Positions 8,803-17,074 of a stretch of DNA of 64,000 nucleotides are shown piece by piece. Origin of the DNA: Alphaproteobacteria bacterium. Lineage in GTDB: Bacteria > Myxococcota_A > UBA796 > GCA-2862545. Under the pieces are notes generated by a model. The model was not told the origin of the DNA. It was given only the letters and a program-made list of their open reading frames with translations, and did no database searches. Position 1 is the first letter of the stretch; every line of letters starts with the position of its first letter. The position numbers and the translations under genes are program-made. The stretch is from contig JACKEO010000001.1 in assembly GCA_020632955.1 (NCBI GenBank), positions 124,001-188,000 of the forward strand, read 5' to 3'.

Positions 8803-8818
8803 TCCGTTGCCATAAAGC
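8790..8818 (+). promoter_or_regulatory. sigma-70-type promoter TTGACG, -10 CATAAA/TAAAGC
   Basis: TTGACG (8790-8795) is followed at 15 bp by CATAAA or at 17 bp by TAAAGC. It is the most consensus-like -35 box in the window and drives the small basic protein starting 45 bp downstream. It is embedded in the preceding gene's terminator-type hairpin. Confidence 0.55.
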
Positions 8819-8862
8819 CCGCCGGTCGTGCCCCGCCCGCCTGGGGGCCCCTGGAGTTCGTC

Positions 8863-9051
8863 ATGGCTTCCGCCACCAAGCAGACCTGGTTCCGCCGGGA
8901 GCTGCGCCGCAAGAAGGCCGGCGCCGCGCGCAAGGCGCACGCCCGCAACCACGGCACCACGCCGCCCTTCGACGTGCGCGCGCCCGAGGCGCTCGCCAAC
9001 GCCCCGGTCGATCAGCTCACCGAGGCCGAGCGGGCCGAGCGCCAGGGCTGA
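8863..9051 (+). CDS. small basic protein (62 aa), conserved-looking
   Basis: Sequence starts MASATKQTWFRRELRRKKAG and is strongly cationic over residues 10-30 (RRELRRKKAGAARKAHARNH), then neutral to acidic. A good promoter sits just upstream and the gene is monocistronic. Short proteins of the form 'K.xWxxRRxKK..KxRK...RNKG' occur in deltaproteobacteria and resemble ribosome- or nucleic-acid-associated peptides; this is from memory. Function unknown. About 160 bp follow before the next gene, holding only a weak GGGGC/GCCCC hairpin. Confidence 0.65.
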   Translation: MASATKQTWFRRELRRKKAGAARKAHARNHGTTPPFDVRAPEALANAPVDQLTEAERAERQG

Positions 9052-9210
9052 TCGCGCCGCCTCGGCCCCCGGGTCGAGGTCGGGGCATCGCCCCACGACG
9101 CCGCCGACGCCCGATCGGGCGCCAGGCGCGATCCTGCGGGCTGCACGCCGTCGCCGCACGCCCCCTCCGGTCCGGCGTGTCGAGATAGGGCCCCCCTCGT
9201 GGAGGTGCCC

Positions 9211-10326
9211 TTGCGCATCGGCGTGCCCACCGAGATCAAGCCCCAGGAAGCCCGGGTCGGCGCCACGCCGGCGATGGTGCACGACCTCGTCGCGGCCGGG
9301 CACGAGGTGGTGGTGCAGGCCGGCGCCGGCGACGGTGCGGGCCTCCGCGACCACGAGTACCGCCACGCCGGTGCGCAGCTCACGTCCGAGGTCGACGCGG
9401 TCTGGGACGCCGATCTCGTGATCAAGGTGAAGGAGCCGCTGGAGGCCGAGTGGCCGCGCATCCGGCCCGGCCAGCTCCTGTTCACCTACTTCCACTTCGC
9501 TGCCGACGAGGCGCTCACGCGCGCGATGCTCGACGCGGGCGCCACCTGCTTCGCCTACGAGACGCTCACGCCCGACGGACGACGGCTGCCGCTGCTGCAG
9601 CCCATGAGCATGGTGGCGGGTCGCATGGCGGCCCAGGTGGCGGCCTCCTCCCTCGAACGCCACCGCGGCGGGCGGGGGGTGCTCCTCGGCGGGGTGCCGG
9701 GTGTCGAGCCCGCCACGGTGCTCGTCCTGGGCGGCGGCGTGGTGGGGGCCGAGGCCGCGCGCATCGCCGCCGGCATGGGCGCCACGGTGATCGTGCTCGA
9801 CATCGACCTCGACCGTCTGCGCGCCCTGGCCGACACGCTGCCGCCCAACGTGCACACGGTCCACAGCTCGCCCTACGCCATCCGCCAGCTGCTGCCGCGC
9901 GCCGACGTGGTCATCGGCGCCGTGCTGCTCCACGGGGCCCGCGCGCCCGTGCTGGTGCGGCGCGAGGACCTGGGGCGCATGAAGTCCGACGGCCCCGTCC
10001 TCATCGACGTGGCGGTGGATCAGGGGGGGTGCATCGAGACCTGCCGCCCCACCACGCACGCCGACCCCACCTACGTGGTCGACGGGGTGCTGCACTACTG
10101 CGTGGCCAACATGCCGGGCGCCGTGCCCCGCACGTCCACCTTCGCGCTCTCGGCCGCCACCACGCCGTGGGCCCTCGCGCTGGCGGGGATGGGCGCACGC
10201 GCCGCCGTGGCGCACCCGGTGCTCGGCACCGCGGCCAACGTCGTGGCCGGCCACGTCACCCACCCGGGCGTGGCCCAGGCCTTCGACCTGCCCCACCTCC
10301 CGCCCGCCGAGGCCCTGGCGCGGTGA
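9211..10326 (+). CDS. ald: alanine dehydrogenase
   Basis: About 371 residues from a TTG start that yields MRIGVPTEIKPQEARVG, the standard Ald N-terminus, with GGAGG five bases upstream. A GTG at 9199-9201 would add four residues but precedes the ribosome site. Catalytic residues fit mycobacterial numbering: Lys74 (KVKEP), His95 (FTYFHF) and Asp270 (IDVAVDQGG). The NAD-binding loop is VLVLGGGVVGAEAARIA with acidic Asp197/Asp199 following. Ald interconverts L-alanine and pyruvate plus ammonia using NAD(H). The stop overlaps the GTG of the TPR gene (GTGA), so they are co-translated. Confidence 0.95.
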   Translation: MRIGVPTEIKPQEARVGATPAMVHDLVAAGHEVVVQAGAGDGAGLRDHEYRHAGAQLTSEVDAVWDADLVIKVKEPLEAEWPRIRPGQLLFTYFHFAADEALTRAMLDAGATCFAYETLTPDGRRLPLLQPMSMVAGRMAAQVAASSLERHRGGRGVLLGGVPGVEPATVLVLGGGVVGAEAARIAAGMGATVIVLDIDLDRLRALADTLPPNVHTVHSSPYAIRQLLPRADVVIGAVLLHGARAPVLVRREDLGRMKSDGPVLIDVAVDQGGCIETCRPTTHADPTYVVDGVLHYCVANMPGAVPRTSTFALSAATTPWALALAGMGARAAVAHPVLGTAANVVAGHVTHPGVAQAFDLPHLPPAEALAR

Positions 10327-12920
10327 GGGAGCCGAGTCCGGAGGCCCTCGCGGCCGCGACCCGCGTGGCGATCGCCTGGTCCGTGGATGCCGCCCCTCCC
10401 CCGGCGCCGTCGGCCGAGGTGGCGCTGACCGTGCGCACCACGGTGGGCGATGCACCCGACGCCCACCGCCAGCTGGTGCGTCGCCTCGACCAGGCCTGGG
10501 ACCTCGCCGCCCACACCCGGCCCGGCATGCGCTCCGACCGCGTGGAACGACCGGAGCTCGTCGTGGCCCTCACGGGTCCGCCCAGCCTGGCCGCCGAGCT
10601 CGGACGTCGCCTCCACGCGCACCCCCTGGCGGATCCGCCCACCGGGACGTGGGTGGTACGGGGCACCCCCGCGCCCGAGGGGCCGGTCGAGGTGGGCTTC
10701 GGCGAGGGCACGGGGCTTCGCCTTGGCGCCGACCCGCACGGGAGCACCTGGGCCACCGCGGTGCGGGCGCTCGCGCGCGCCGCCGGCCGCGCCGAGGCGG
10801 TGGATCGGGGCTTGCTGCTCCACGTGGGCACCGACCCCCGCGCGGCGCTGCACCTGGGGCATGCGCTCGGCATGCGGCGCTTCCCGTCCGCCCGCCTGGT
10901 GGGCCCGACGCTCGACCTGCGCAGCGACGCCGCGGGGGCCGATGCCGTGGCGGACGCCCGACGCGCCGAGGCGGAGCTGGCCCTGGCCGAGGGGCGGTTC
11001 GACGAGGCCGCCGCGCTGCTCTCCGGACTCGACGATCCGCGGAGCCTCCTCCAGCAGGCGCGCACACGGCTCGGCGACGGGCAGGCCGTCGAGGCCGAGG
11101 CCCTCGCCCGCCGCGCCGCCCACGGTCCTCCAGAGGTGGCCGCCCAGGCGGTGCGTCTGCTCCTCCGTGCCCGCGCCCCCCTGGCAGCCTGGGAGGTGGG
11201 GCGGGGCCTCGCCGTCCGCCACCCCGACGACGCCTCCGCCTGGCTGGCGCTGGCCGAGGCGTGCAGCGCGCTGGACCGCGACCGGGAGACCACGGACGCC
11301 CTCGAGGCGGCCGTGCGCTGCGCGCCCGACGAGCCTCCGATCCGCCTGCGTGCCGCGCGTCACCGGCTCGCCTGCCACGACGCCGAGGTGGCGCTCGTGC
11401 ACCTGGAGGCGGGTCTCGTGCACGCCCCGGCGGATCCGGAGCTGCTGGACCTCGCCGCCGAGGCCTCCGTGCTGCAGGGACGCGCCGACGCGGTGGAGCG
11501 CACCCTCGCGGCCGCCGCGGCACGCCCGGAGGCCTGGCGGACGGCCGTGGTGCGCCTCTGGCGACTGGCGTGCCCGGAGCGCGTGTCGGCCGTGCTGCCC
11601 CCCGACGCCGGCTGGCCCACGCGCGCCCGCCTGGCCCTGTGGGGTGGACGCCTGGACGAGGCCCTCGTCCATGCCGCGCGGGCGCCCGACGACCCCGAGG
11701 CCCGCCTGGTGGGCGCCGCCGTCGCCGTCTGCCGGGGCGAGCCCGCCTCGGGCCTGTCCACGATCGACGCGCTGCTGGCCCAGCTGCCGACCGAGGGGCT
11801 GCCCTGGCTCACGATCGACACGCTCCACACCTGGCGCGCCGAGGCCCTGCGCGCGCTGGGACGCACCGAGGAGGCGGGCGCGGCGGCCCGGGCCGCGATG
11901 GCCAGCGGGCCGGCCTACAGCCTGGCTGCCGACCTGGCCCGGCTGCGCGCGGTCATCGACGCCCACCCGCCGGGCTCCCCCATCGACCCCGACGCTCACG
12001 GCAGCGTCACCACCAAGCTCCAGGCGCTGCACCCGTCCCCCATCCCGCTCAAGCGCCCCAGCGGCGCCACCCTGGGCCGGTACCTGGACGAGGCGGCCGC
12101 CCGCCTCGGCCCCAACCGCTCTCCGTGGCCCACCGTGCAGACGCCAGAGGGGCTGCAGGGCGTGCCGGTGCCACCGCACCCCCGCCACCTGGCGCGCACC
12201 ACCCACCACCTGCTGCGCTGCCGGCCGGTGCCCGAGGTGATCGCCGCCTACGAGGCGCTGCAGGCCCGCTTTCCCGACGATCCCACCACCCGCACCTACC
12301 GGGGCGAAGTGCTGCTCTGGCTCGGCCGGTATGCCGAGGCCGCCGAGGCCCTGCAGGGGGCCCTCGACCTGCACCACGCCACGGTGTGGGCCTGGATCGG
12401 GCTGGGTGCCAGCCAGCTGCTGGCCGGCGATCCCGCCCGGGCCGTGGAGACCTTTCGCGAGGGCGTGCACGCCGTGAACCACCACGGGCCCACGATCCAC
12501 GTGTACCGGGGCGAGGCGCGCCGCCTGCTCGGCGAGCACGACAAGGCGGTGCGCAACCTCGACCTGGCGCTGCGCACGAAGCCCGCCCGCCTGAGCGCCT
12601 GGGTGGTGCGCGCCTTCCTCGCCCACGACGCCGGCGACCCCGAGCCCGCCGCAGTGGTCGCGGGCCACATCGCGCGGGTCATGCCCAGCCTCCACGCGGA
12701 CGCCCGCGAGACCGCCGCCACCCACACCCCGCTCGCGCTGCTGCAGGCCGCCCACGCGCTCATGCGGGGCAACCGGTCCAGCTCGCTGGTGAGCTGGGTG
12801 CTGCCGGACGACACGGTGCGGTTCGGCACGTGGCGTCCGCCGGGCCCCGCGCACGTCCTCTTCCCGTCGGTGCGCGAGGTGCGTGCCCCCGCGCGCCCGG
12901 GCAGGCTGCCGCGGCGCTGA
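10323..12920 (+). CDS. large TPR-repeat protein
   Basis: 865 residues, GTG overlapping the ald stop. Residues 1-215 are not repetitive; they include a beta-alpha segment (ELVVALTGPPSLAAELGRRL) and a second similar one (LLLHVGTDPRAALHLGHALG). Two such 'P-x-A-x-x-LG' segments faintly recall the SAVED sensor fold, but the match is weak. From about residue 218 onward come TPR-like helix pairs, clearest at ARRAEAELALAEGRFDEAAA, GEVLLWLGRYAEAAEALQGA and GEARRLLGEHDKAVRNLDLA. Cytoplasmic, no signal peptide. Co-translation with ald suggests a related regulatory or scaffold role, which is inference. Confidence 0.8.
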   Translation: MREPSPEALAAATRVAIAWSVDAAPPPAPSAEVALTVRTTVGDAPDAHRQLVRRLDQAWDLAAHTRPGMRSDRVERPELVVALTGPPSLAAELGRRLHAHPLADPPTGTWVVRGTPAPEGPVEVGFGEGTGLRLGADPHGSTWATAVRALARAAGRAEAVDRGLLLHVGTDPRAALHLGHALGMRRFPSARLVGPTLDLRSDAAGADAVADARRAEAELALAEGRFDEAAALLSGLDDPRSLLQQARTRLGDGQAVEAEALARRAAHGPPEVAAQAVRLLLRARAPLAAWEVGRGLAVRHPDDASAWLALAEACSALDRDRETTDALEAAVRCAPDEPPIRLRAARHRLACHDAEVALVHLEAGLVHAPADPELLDLAAEASVLQGRADAVERTLAAAAARPEAWRTAVVRLWRLACPERVSAVLPPDAGWPTRARLALWGGRLDEALVHAARAPDDPEARLVGAAVAVCRGEPASGLSTIDALLAQLPTEGLPWLTIDTLHTWRAEALRALGRTEEAGAAARAAMASGPAYSLAADLARLRAVIDAHPPGSPIDPDAHGSVTTKLQALHPSPIPLKRPSGATLGRYLDEAAARLGPNRSPWPTVQTPEGLQGVPVPPHPRHLARTTHHLLRCRPVPEVIAAYEALQARFPDDPTTRTYRGEVLLWLGRYAEAAEALQGALDLHHATVWAWIGLGASQLLAGDPARAVETFREGVHAVNHHGPTIHVYRGEARRLLGEHDKAVRNLDLALRTKPARLSAWVVRAFLAHDAGDPEPAAVVAGHIARVMPSLHADARETAATHTPLALLQAAHALMRGNRSSSLVSWVLPDDTVRFGTWRPPGPAHVLFPSVREVRAPARPGRLPRR

Positions 12921-12948
12921 GACCTCGCCGGGCCCACGCACGCGCAGC

Positions 12949-12954
12949 TACACT
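12949..12954 (+). promoter_or_regulatory. -10-like element TACACT
   Basis: GCTACACTGG lies 25 bp before the kelch-lipoprotein ATG in the 59-bp intergenic gap. It matches the recurrent TAnnnT hexamer. No -35 recognised. Confidence 0.45.
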
Positions 12955-12979
12955 GGAACGGCCCTCCGCTCGAGCCTCC

Positions 12980-14044
12980 ATGCGCCTGCTCCCCGTGCTG
13001 CTGCTCGCCTGCACCGCCGCCGCGCCCAAGGACGACGGCGACGGCACCGACACGCGCGAGACCGACACGGGCGAGGCGTCCGCGCCCCCGGACCACACCG
13101 ACGACGAGACCGCGGAGACCGGCCCCACGGATCCCCCCGACACCGATCCGGGGCCGCGCTGGGCCACGTACGCCCCGCTGCAGCCGGCCCGCCAGGAGCA
13201 CGGCACCACGGTCTTCCGTGGGGAGCTGGTGGTGGTGGGCGGCTACGTCGACGCCGGTCCGTTGGATCGGGTGGACGCGTGGAGCCCCGAGAGCGACACC
13301 TGGCGCCCCCTCGCCGACCTGCCCGAGCCCCTGCACCACCCCAACCTCGCCAGCGTGGGCGACACCCTGGTGGTGGCCGGCTTCCTCGTGGGCACCTTCC
13401 CCGCCTTCGTCGCGAAGGGCACGGTGTACCGCTACGACCCCGACGGCGACCGCTGGACGCTGGGCACGCCGATGCCCGCGGGCACGGCGCGCGGGGCGTC
13501 GGTCACGCTGGTGCACGACGATCGGGTGTGGGTGCTGGGGGGCATCGGGGTGGACGCGGTGGCCACGGCGTCGATCTACGACCCCGCCCTCGACACCTGG
13601 ACGCCCCTGCCCGACCTCCCCACCGCCCGCGATCACGCCGCGGGTGGCGTGCTGGGCACCGGTCCCACCGTGGTGGGAGGACGCCGGATCTCCCTGGAGT
13701 CCAGCCTCGGCGTCGTGGAGGCCTGGGACCCCGCCCAGGCCGCGTGGACCACCCTGCCTGCGCTGCCGCGGCCCCGCGGCGGTCTCGCAGCCGCCGTGCT
13801 CGACGGGCGCCTCTACGCCCTCGGCGGCGAAGGCGACCTGACCGACCCCGACCTCATGTTCCGCGACGTGGACGCCTGGGACCCCGCGCAGGGCACGTGG
13901 ACCTCGCTGGCCGCCATGCCCCGGGCGGTGCACGGCACGGCCGCGGTGACGCTGCAGGGACGGCTCTGGCTGGCGGGCGGCGGCACCCGCGCGGGGCTGC
14001 AGCCCACGGATGCGCTCCAGGCCTTCGACCCGCAGGGGCGCTGA
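12980..14044 (+). CDS. kelch-repeat lipoprotein
   Basis: 354 residues. Lipobox LLLAC with Cys11 predicts a lipidated envelope protein. Residues 15-60 form an acidic D/T/E/P linker. From residue 70, five to six kelch blades are visible, each with a GG doublet and W/Y spacing: VVVGGY...VDAWSPESDTWRPLADLP, VVAGF...VYRYDPDGDRWTLGTPMP, VWVLGGIG...IYDPALDTWTPLPDLP, LYALGGEG...VDAWDPAQGTWTSLAAMP, LWLAGGG. These form a beta-propeller used for protein or glycan binding. It precedes the DUF1592 and DUF1552 genes on the same strand; the trio may be a functional unit. Confidence 0.9.
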   Translation: MRLLPVLLLACTAAAPKDDGDGTDTRETDTGEASAPPDHTDDETAETGPTDPPDTDPGPRWATYAPLQPARQEHGTTVFRGELVVVGGYVDAGPLDRVDAWSPESDTWRPLADLPEPLHHPNLASVGDTLVVAGFLVGTFPAFVAKGTVYRYDPDGDRWTLGTPMPAGTARGASVTLVHDDRVWVLGGIGVDAVATASIYDPALDTWTPLPDLPTARDHAAGGVLGTGPTVVGGRRISLESSLGVVEAWDPAQAAWTTLPALPRPRGGLAAAVLDGRLYALGGEGDLTDPDLMFRDVDAWDPAQGTWTSLAAMPRAVHGTAAVTLQGRLWLAGGGTRAGLQPTDALQAFDPQGR

Positions 14045-14116
14045 ACCCGCCGAGAACCCCGCCGACACCGAGACGAACGATGTCGTGCAGCCGGTGGCGA
14101 CCGCGCGCCGGGATGG

Positions 14117-14122
14117 TACGCT
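14117..14122 (+). promoter_or_regulatory. -10-like element TACGCT
   Basis: GGTACGCTGG lies 19 bp before the inferred CTG start of the DUF1592 gene. If used, transcription would begin near 14129, right at the GAGGAGG ribosome site, giving a very short leader. Confidence 0.4.
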
Positions 14123-14141
14123 GGACGCCGAGGAGGGCTCC

Positions 14142-15788
14142 CTGGGCCCACGACTCCTGCCACTGGTCCTGCTGCTCGGCTGCGCCCCCGCACCCGACGA
14201 CGACGCCGTGCGGGACAGCACCGCGGACGACTCCGGCGTCGACAGCCCCAGCGACACCGACCAGCCCGTCGACACCGGCCCGCGCAAGCTGCTCCACCGC
14301 CTCGACGCGAGCACCTGGCGCCGCAGCGTCCGCGACCTGCTCTTCCTCGACACCCTCCCCCAGGTGGCCCTCGCCCCCGATCCCACGATCGCCAGCTTCG
14401 ACCACCTGCTCGAGGGGCTCGCCCTCACGCCGCTGCACCTCGAGCTCTACGACCACGCGATCCACGCCCTCCTCTCGCCCCTCGCCGAGGCGTCGCACCC
14501 CTCCTGGGCACGCCTGCTCGACTGCGACCCGGTGGAGCCCACCTGCCGCGAGGCCGCGCTCGGTCGCTTCGCCAGCCGCGCCTGGCGTCGCCCCGTCACC
14601 GCGGAGGAGACCGCGCGCCTCGCCGACTTCGCCACCGAGGCGATCACCGCGGGCGCCGCCCCCCACGAGGCCGTCCTCGACGCCCTCTCGGCCGTGCTCA
14701 CCAGCCCCGGCTTCCTCTTCCGCATCGAGCAGTACGGCGTCGTCGACGACGAGCCCGTCGACGCCTGGGAGCTGGCCTCCCGCATGGCCTTCTTCCTCTG
14801 GAAGTCGCTGCCCGACGACGCCCTGCGCGCCGACGCCGCCACCGGCGACCTCCTCGACCCGGCCGTGCGCGACGCCCACGTGCGCCGCATGCTCGCCGAC
14901 CCCCGCGCCCAGGCGCTCACCGACGACTTCGCCGGCCAGTGGCTCGAGATCCGGGCCCTCGAGGACGCGCGTCCCGAACACTCGCTGTTCCCGGCCTACG
15001 ACCTCGACCTGCGCAACCGCCGCAAGGAGGCGATCCGCGCCGACCTGGCCTGGCGCTTCGAGGAGGCCCTGGGAGCCGACGCGCCGGTGGCCGATCTCTT
15101 CCGCGGCAACACCGCCCTGGTCGACCCGGTGCTCGCCCCCCTCTACGGCTTGTCGATGCCCGCGGGTTCCCCACCGTCGGTGCGCGCGCTCCCGCCCCAG
15201 CGCAACGGCGGCTGGCTCACCTCGGCGGGCTGGCTCATCGTCACCTCCAAGGTGGCCCGCACCTCGCCCACGCGGCGCGGCAAGTGGATCCGCGAGCGCC
15301 TCTTCTGCGCCCCGCCCAGCGCCCCACCGCCGGGTGTCGACTCCTTCCCGCCCGAGCTCGTCGACCTCGACCTGAGCACCATCCGCGCGGCCATCGAGTT
15401 CCTGACGAAGGCGCCCGACTGCCAGGCCTGCCACGGCAAGACGGATCCCTACGGCTTCGCCTTCGAGCAGTTCAGCCACGCCGGCGTCTGGGGACTCGCC
15501 CAGGACGGCGGCGTGGTGGACGTGGAGGTCACGCTGCCCACCGGCGAGCACGTCACGGGCGCGAACGCCGTGGCCGACATCGTCGCCGACGATCCCCGCA
15601 TCCCCGGCTGCTTCGTCGAGTACGCCACCACCTACGCGCTCGGCCGTCGGGCCCCGCAGGAGGCGGTGGACGCCGTGCTCGACGAGGTCGAGGCCAGCGG
15701 CGCCCCCCTCGCCACCACCTTCGAGCGCATCGTGGCCACGCCCTGGTTCTCCACCCGGGTGCCGGCGCCCGACGAGGAGGCCCGATGA
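14142..15788 (+). CDS. DUF1592/DUF1588-family lipoprotein with CxxCH motif
   Basis: About 548 residues. Domains in order: a DUF1587-like start (LLHRLDASTWRRSVRDLL), DUF1595 (AALGRFASRAWRRPVTAEET), DUF1592 (LTSPGFLFRIE ... ASRMAFFLWKSLPDD), DUF1588 (SPTRRGKWIRERLFC, then CQACHGKTDPYGFAFEQF) and DUF1585 (YALGRRAPQEAVDAVLDE). The CQACH is a heme-c or metal-type motif. No ATG or GTG sits in a sensible place. A CTG at 14142-14144 preceded by GAGGAGG gives GPRLLPLVLLLGC, a perfect lipoprotein signal. The only ATG (14010) would overlap the kelch gene and put 44 odd residues before the signal. Such proteins cluster with DUF1552 in planctomycetes and myxobacteria; biochemistry is unknown. Confidence 0.88.
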   Translation: MGPRLLPLVLLLGCAPAPDDDAVRDSTADDSGVDSPSDTDQPVDTGPRKLLHRLDASTWRRSVRDLLFLDTLPQVALAPDPTIASFDHLLEGLALTPLHLELYDHAIHALLSPLAEASHPSWARLLDCDPVEPTCREAALGRFASRAWRRPVTAEETARLADFATEAITAGAAPHEAVLDALSAVLTSPGFLFRIEQYGVVDDEPVDAWELASRMAFFLWKSLPDDALRADAATGDLLDPAVRDAHVRRMLADPRAQALTDDFAGQWLEIRALEDARPEHSLFPAYDLDLRNRRKEAIRADLAWRFEEALGADAPVADLFRGNTALVDPVLAPLYGLSMPAGSPPSVRALPPQRNGGWLTSAGWLIVTSKVARTSPTRRGKWIRERLFCAPPSAPPPGVDSFPPELVDLDLSTIRAAIEFLTKAPDCQACHGKTDPYGFAFEQFSHAGVWGLAQDGGVVDVEVTLPTGEHVTGANAVADIVADDPRIPGCFVEYATTYALGRRAPQEAVDAVLDEVEASGAPLATTFERIVATPWFSTRVPAPDEEAR

Positions 15789-17071
15789 GCGCCTGGCGTC
15801 GCGGTCCGCTGGCCGATCGCCGCAGCTTCCTCCGGGGGGCGGGCGCCCTCGTCGCGCTGCCCTGGCTCCCGTCCCTCGCACGGGGCGCCGACGCCGCCGC
15901 ACCGCAGCGCCTGGTCTTCGTGATGTGGGAGAACGGCGCCCCGATGGATCGCTTCACCCCCGACGCCGCCGGCGCGGCGTGGGGCGCCACGCCCTGCCTG
16001 GACCCGCTGGTGCGCCACCGCGGTGATCTGGCCATCTGGACGGGGCTGTCGAACCGGCCCGCGATGGGCTGGCAGGGGGGCGGGCACTCCGAGTGCTTCG
16101 GCGGCTGGCTCACCACACGCGAGCTGCGCCCGTCGTTGGACATCGAGAACGACATCTCGGTGGACCAGGCAGCGCTGGCGCGGGTGGGCGCAGGCCGTGT
16201 CCTCCCCTCGCTGCAGGTCTCGCTCGAGAAGGGTGGCACCGGCGGCACCTGTCCGGCCCTGTTCCCCTGCGCCTACGACGTGGCGGTCTCGTGGGCCGGC
16301 AAGGGCCGCCCGCTGGCGCCGCTCGACGACGCCGGCCTCGTCTTCGACCGCCTCTTCCCCACGGCCCCCGAGGCCAAGGCGCTGGCCCGTCGTCGGAGCG
16401 TCCTCGATCTGGTCCGCGAGGACGCGGCCGCCCTGGCACCCCAGCTCGCGTCCGAGGACGCCCATCGCCTCGACGAGTGGCTCGAGGGCATCCGCCACGT
16501 GGAGCTCCGGCTGCAGGCCGCGGGCAACACCTGCGGCCTGTCCCGTCCCGAGGAGCTGGTGGTCGACGACGCCGAGCGCGCCGACCTGCTCTTCGAGCTC
16601 ATCGCCACGGGCCTGGCCTGCGACGCCACGCGGGTGGTCACCCTCACGCTGGGGCGTGCCGCATCGGAGCGCGCGCTCCCCGGCTACGGCGCCTTCGACC
16701 ACCACACGGCCTCCCACCACCGCGGCGACCCCAACGCCTACGACGCGTGGACCGGGTACACCGCGTGGTGCACCGAGCGCGTCGCCCGCCTGCTCGACCG
16801 CATGGCCGCCACCGACGACCACGGCGCCCGCCTGCTCGACCACAGCCTCGTCGTGGCGGGCTCGTGCATGGGCGAGGGCCAGCGCCACGTGCCCCGCGAT
16901 CTCCCCCTGGTCACCGCCGGCTCGCTCGGCGGCCTCGTGGGCACGGGCAGCCACCACGTGCTCGAGGAGGACCGTCCCCTGGCCGACCTGTGGCTGGGCC
17001 TGCTCCACACCCTCGGCGACGACCGCGCCACCTTCGGCGACGACGGCACCCGCGCGATCGACCTGGGCTGA
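15785..17071 (+). CDS. DUF1552-family protein with Tat-type signal
   Basis: 428 residues, start ATGA-overlapping the DUF1592 gene. The N-terminus DRRSFLRGAGALVALPWLPSLARG is a twin-arginine signal (RR at 11-12 plus a hydrophobic stretch), so export after folding with a cofactor is plausible. DUF1552 hallmarks: MWENGAPMDRFTP, WTGLSNRPAMGWQGGGHSECFGGWL, and a late DHHTASHHRG segment rich in His suited to metal binding. The family is related to DUF1501/alkaline-phosphatase-fold proteins and pairs with DUF1592 partners. Role unknown; a secreted metal-dependent complex is inferred. It ends three bases before the convergent neighbour. Confidence 0.9.
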   Translation: MSAWRRGPLADRRSFLRGAGALVALPWLPSLARGADAAAPQRLVFVMWENGAPMDRFTPDAAGAAWGATPCLDPLVRHRGDLAIWTGLSNRPAMGWQGGGHSECFGGWLTTRELRPSLDIENDISVDQAALARVGAGRVLPSLQVSLEKGGTGGTCPALFPCAYDVAVSWAGKGRPLAPLDDAGLVFDRLFPTAPEAKALARRRSVLDLVREDAAALAPQLASEDAHRLDEWLEGIRHVELRLQAAGNTCGLSRPEELVVDDAERADLLFELIATGLACDATRVVTLTLGRAASERALPGYGAFDHHTASHHRGDPNAYDAWTGYTAWCTERVARLLDRMAATDDHGARLLDHSLVVAGSCMGEGQRHVPRDLPLVTAGSLGGLVGTGSHHVLEEDRPLADLWLGLLHTLGDDRATFGDDGTRAIDLG

Positions 17072-17074
17072 CCG

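Noticed and set aside
9199..9210. GTG start for ald
   Set aside because: It lies before the GGAGG ribosome site. The TTG at 9211 reproduces the family N-terminus and residue numbering.
10323..10970. SAVED-type nucleotide sensor (CBASS/type III CRISPR context)
   Set aside because: The resemblance is limited to two short segments and there is no cyclase, CHAT or nuclease neighbour. Kept only as a low-interest note.
10649..12900. Long plus-strand open frame ending in the kelch gene
   Set aside because: Only the part from 12980 has signal peptide and kelch repeats. The upstream part is a frame shadow of the TPR gene.
14010..14141. ATG start for the DUF1592 protein at 14010
   Set aside because: It would overlap the kelch gene by 35 bp and place 44 arginine/acid-rich residues ahead of a perfect lipoprotein signal. 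The CTG with GAGGAGG fits better.
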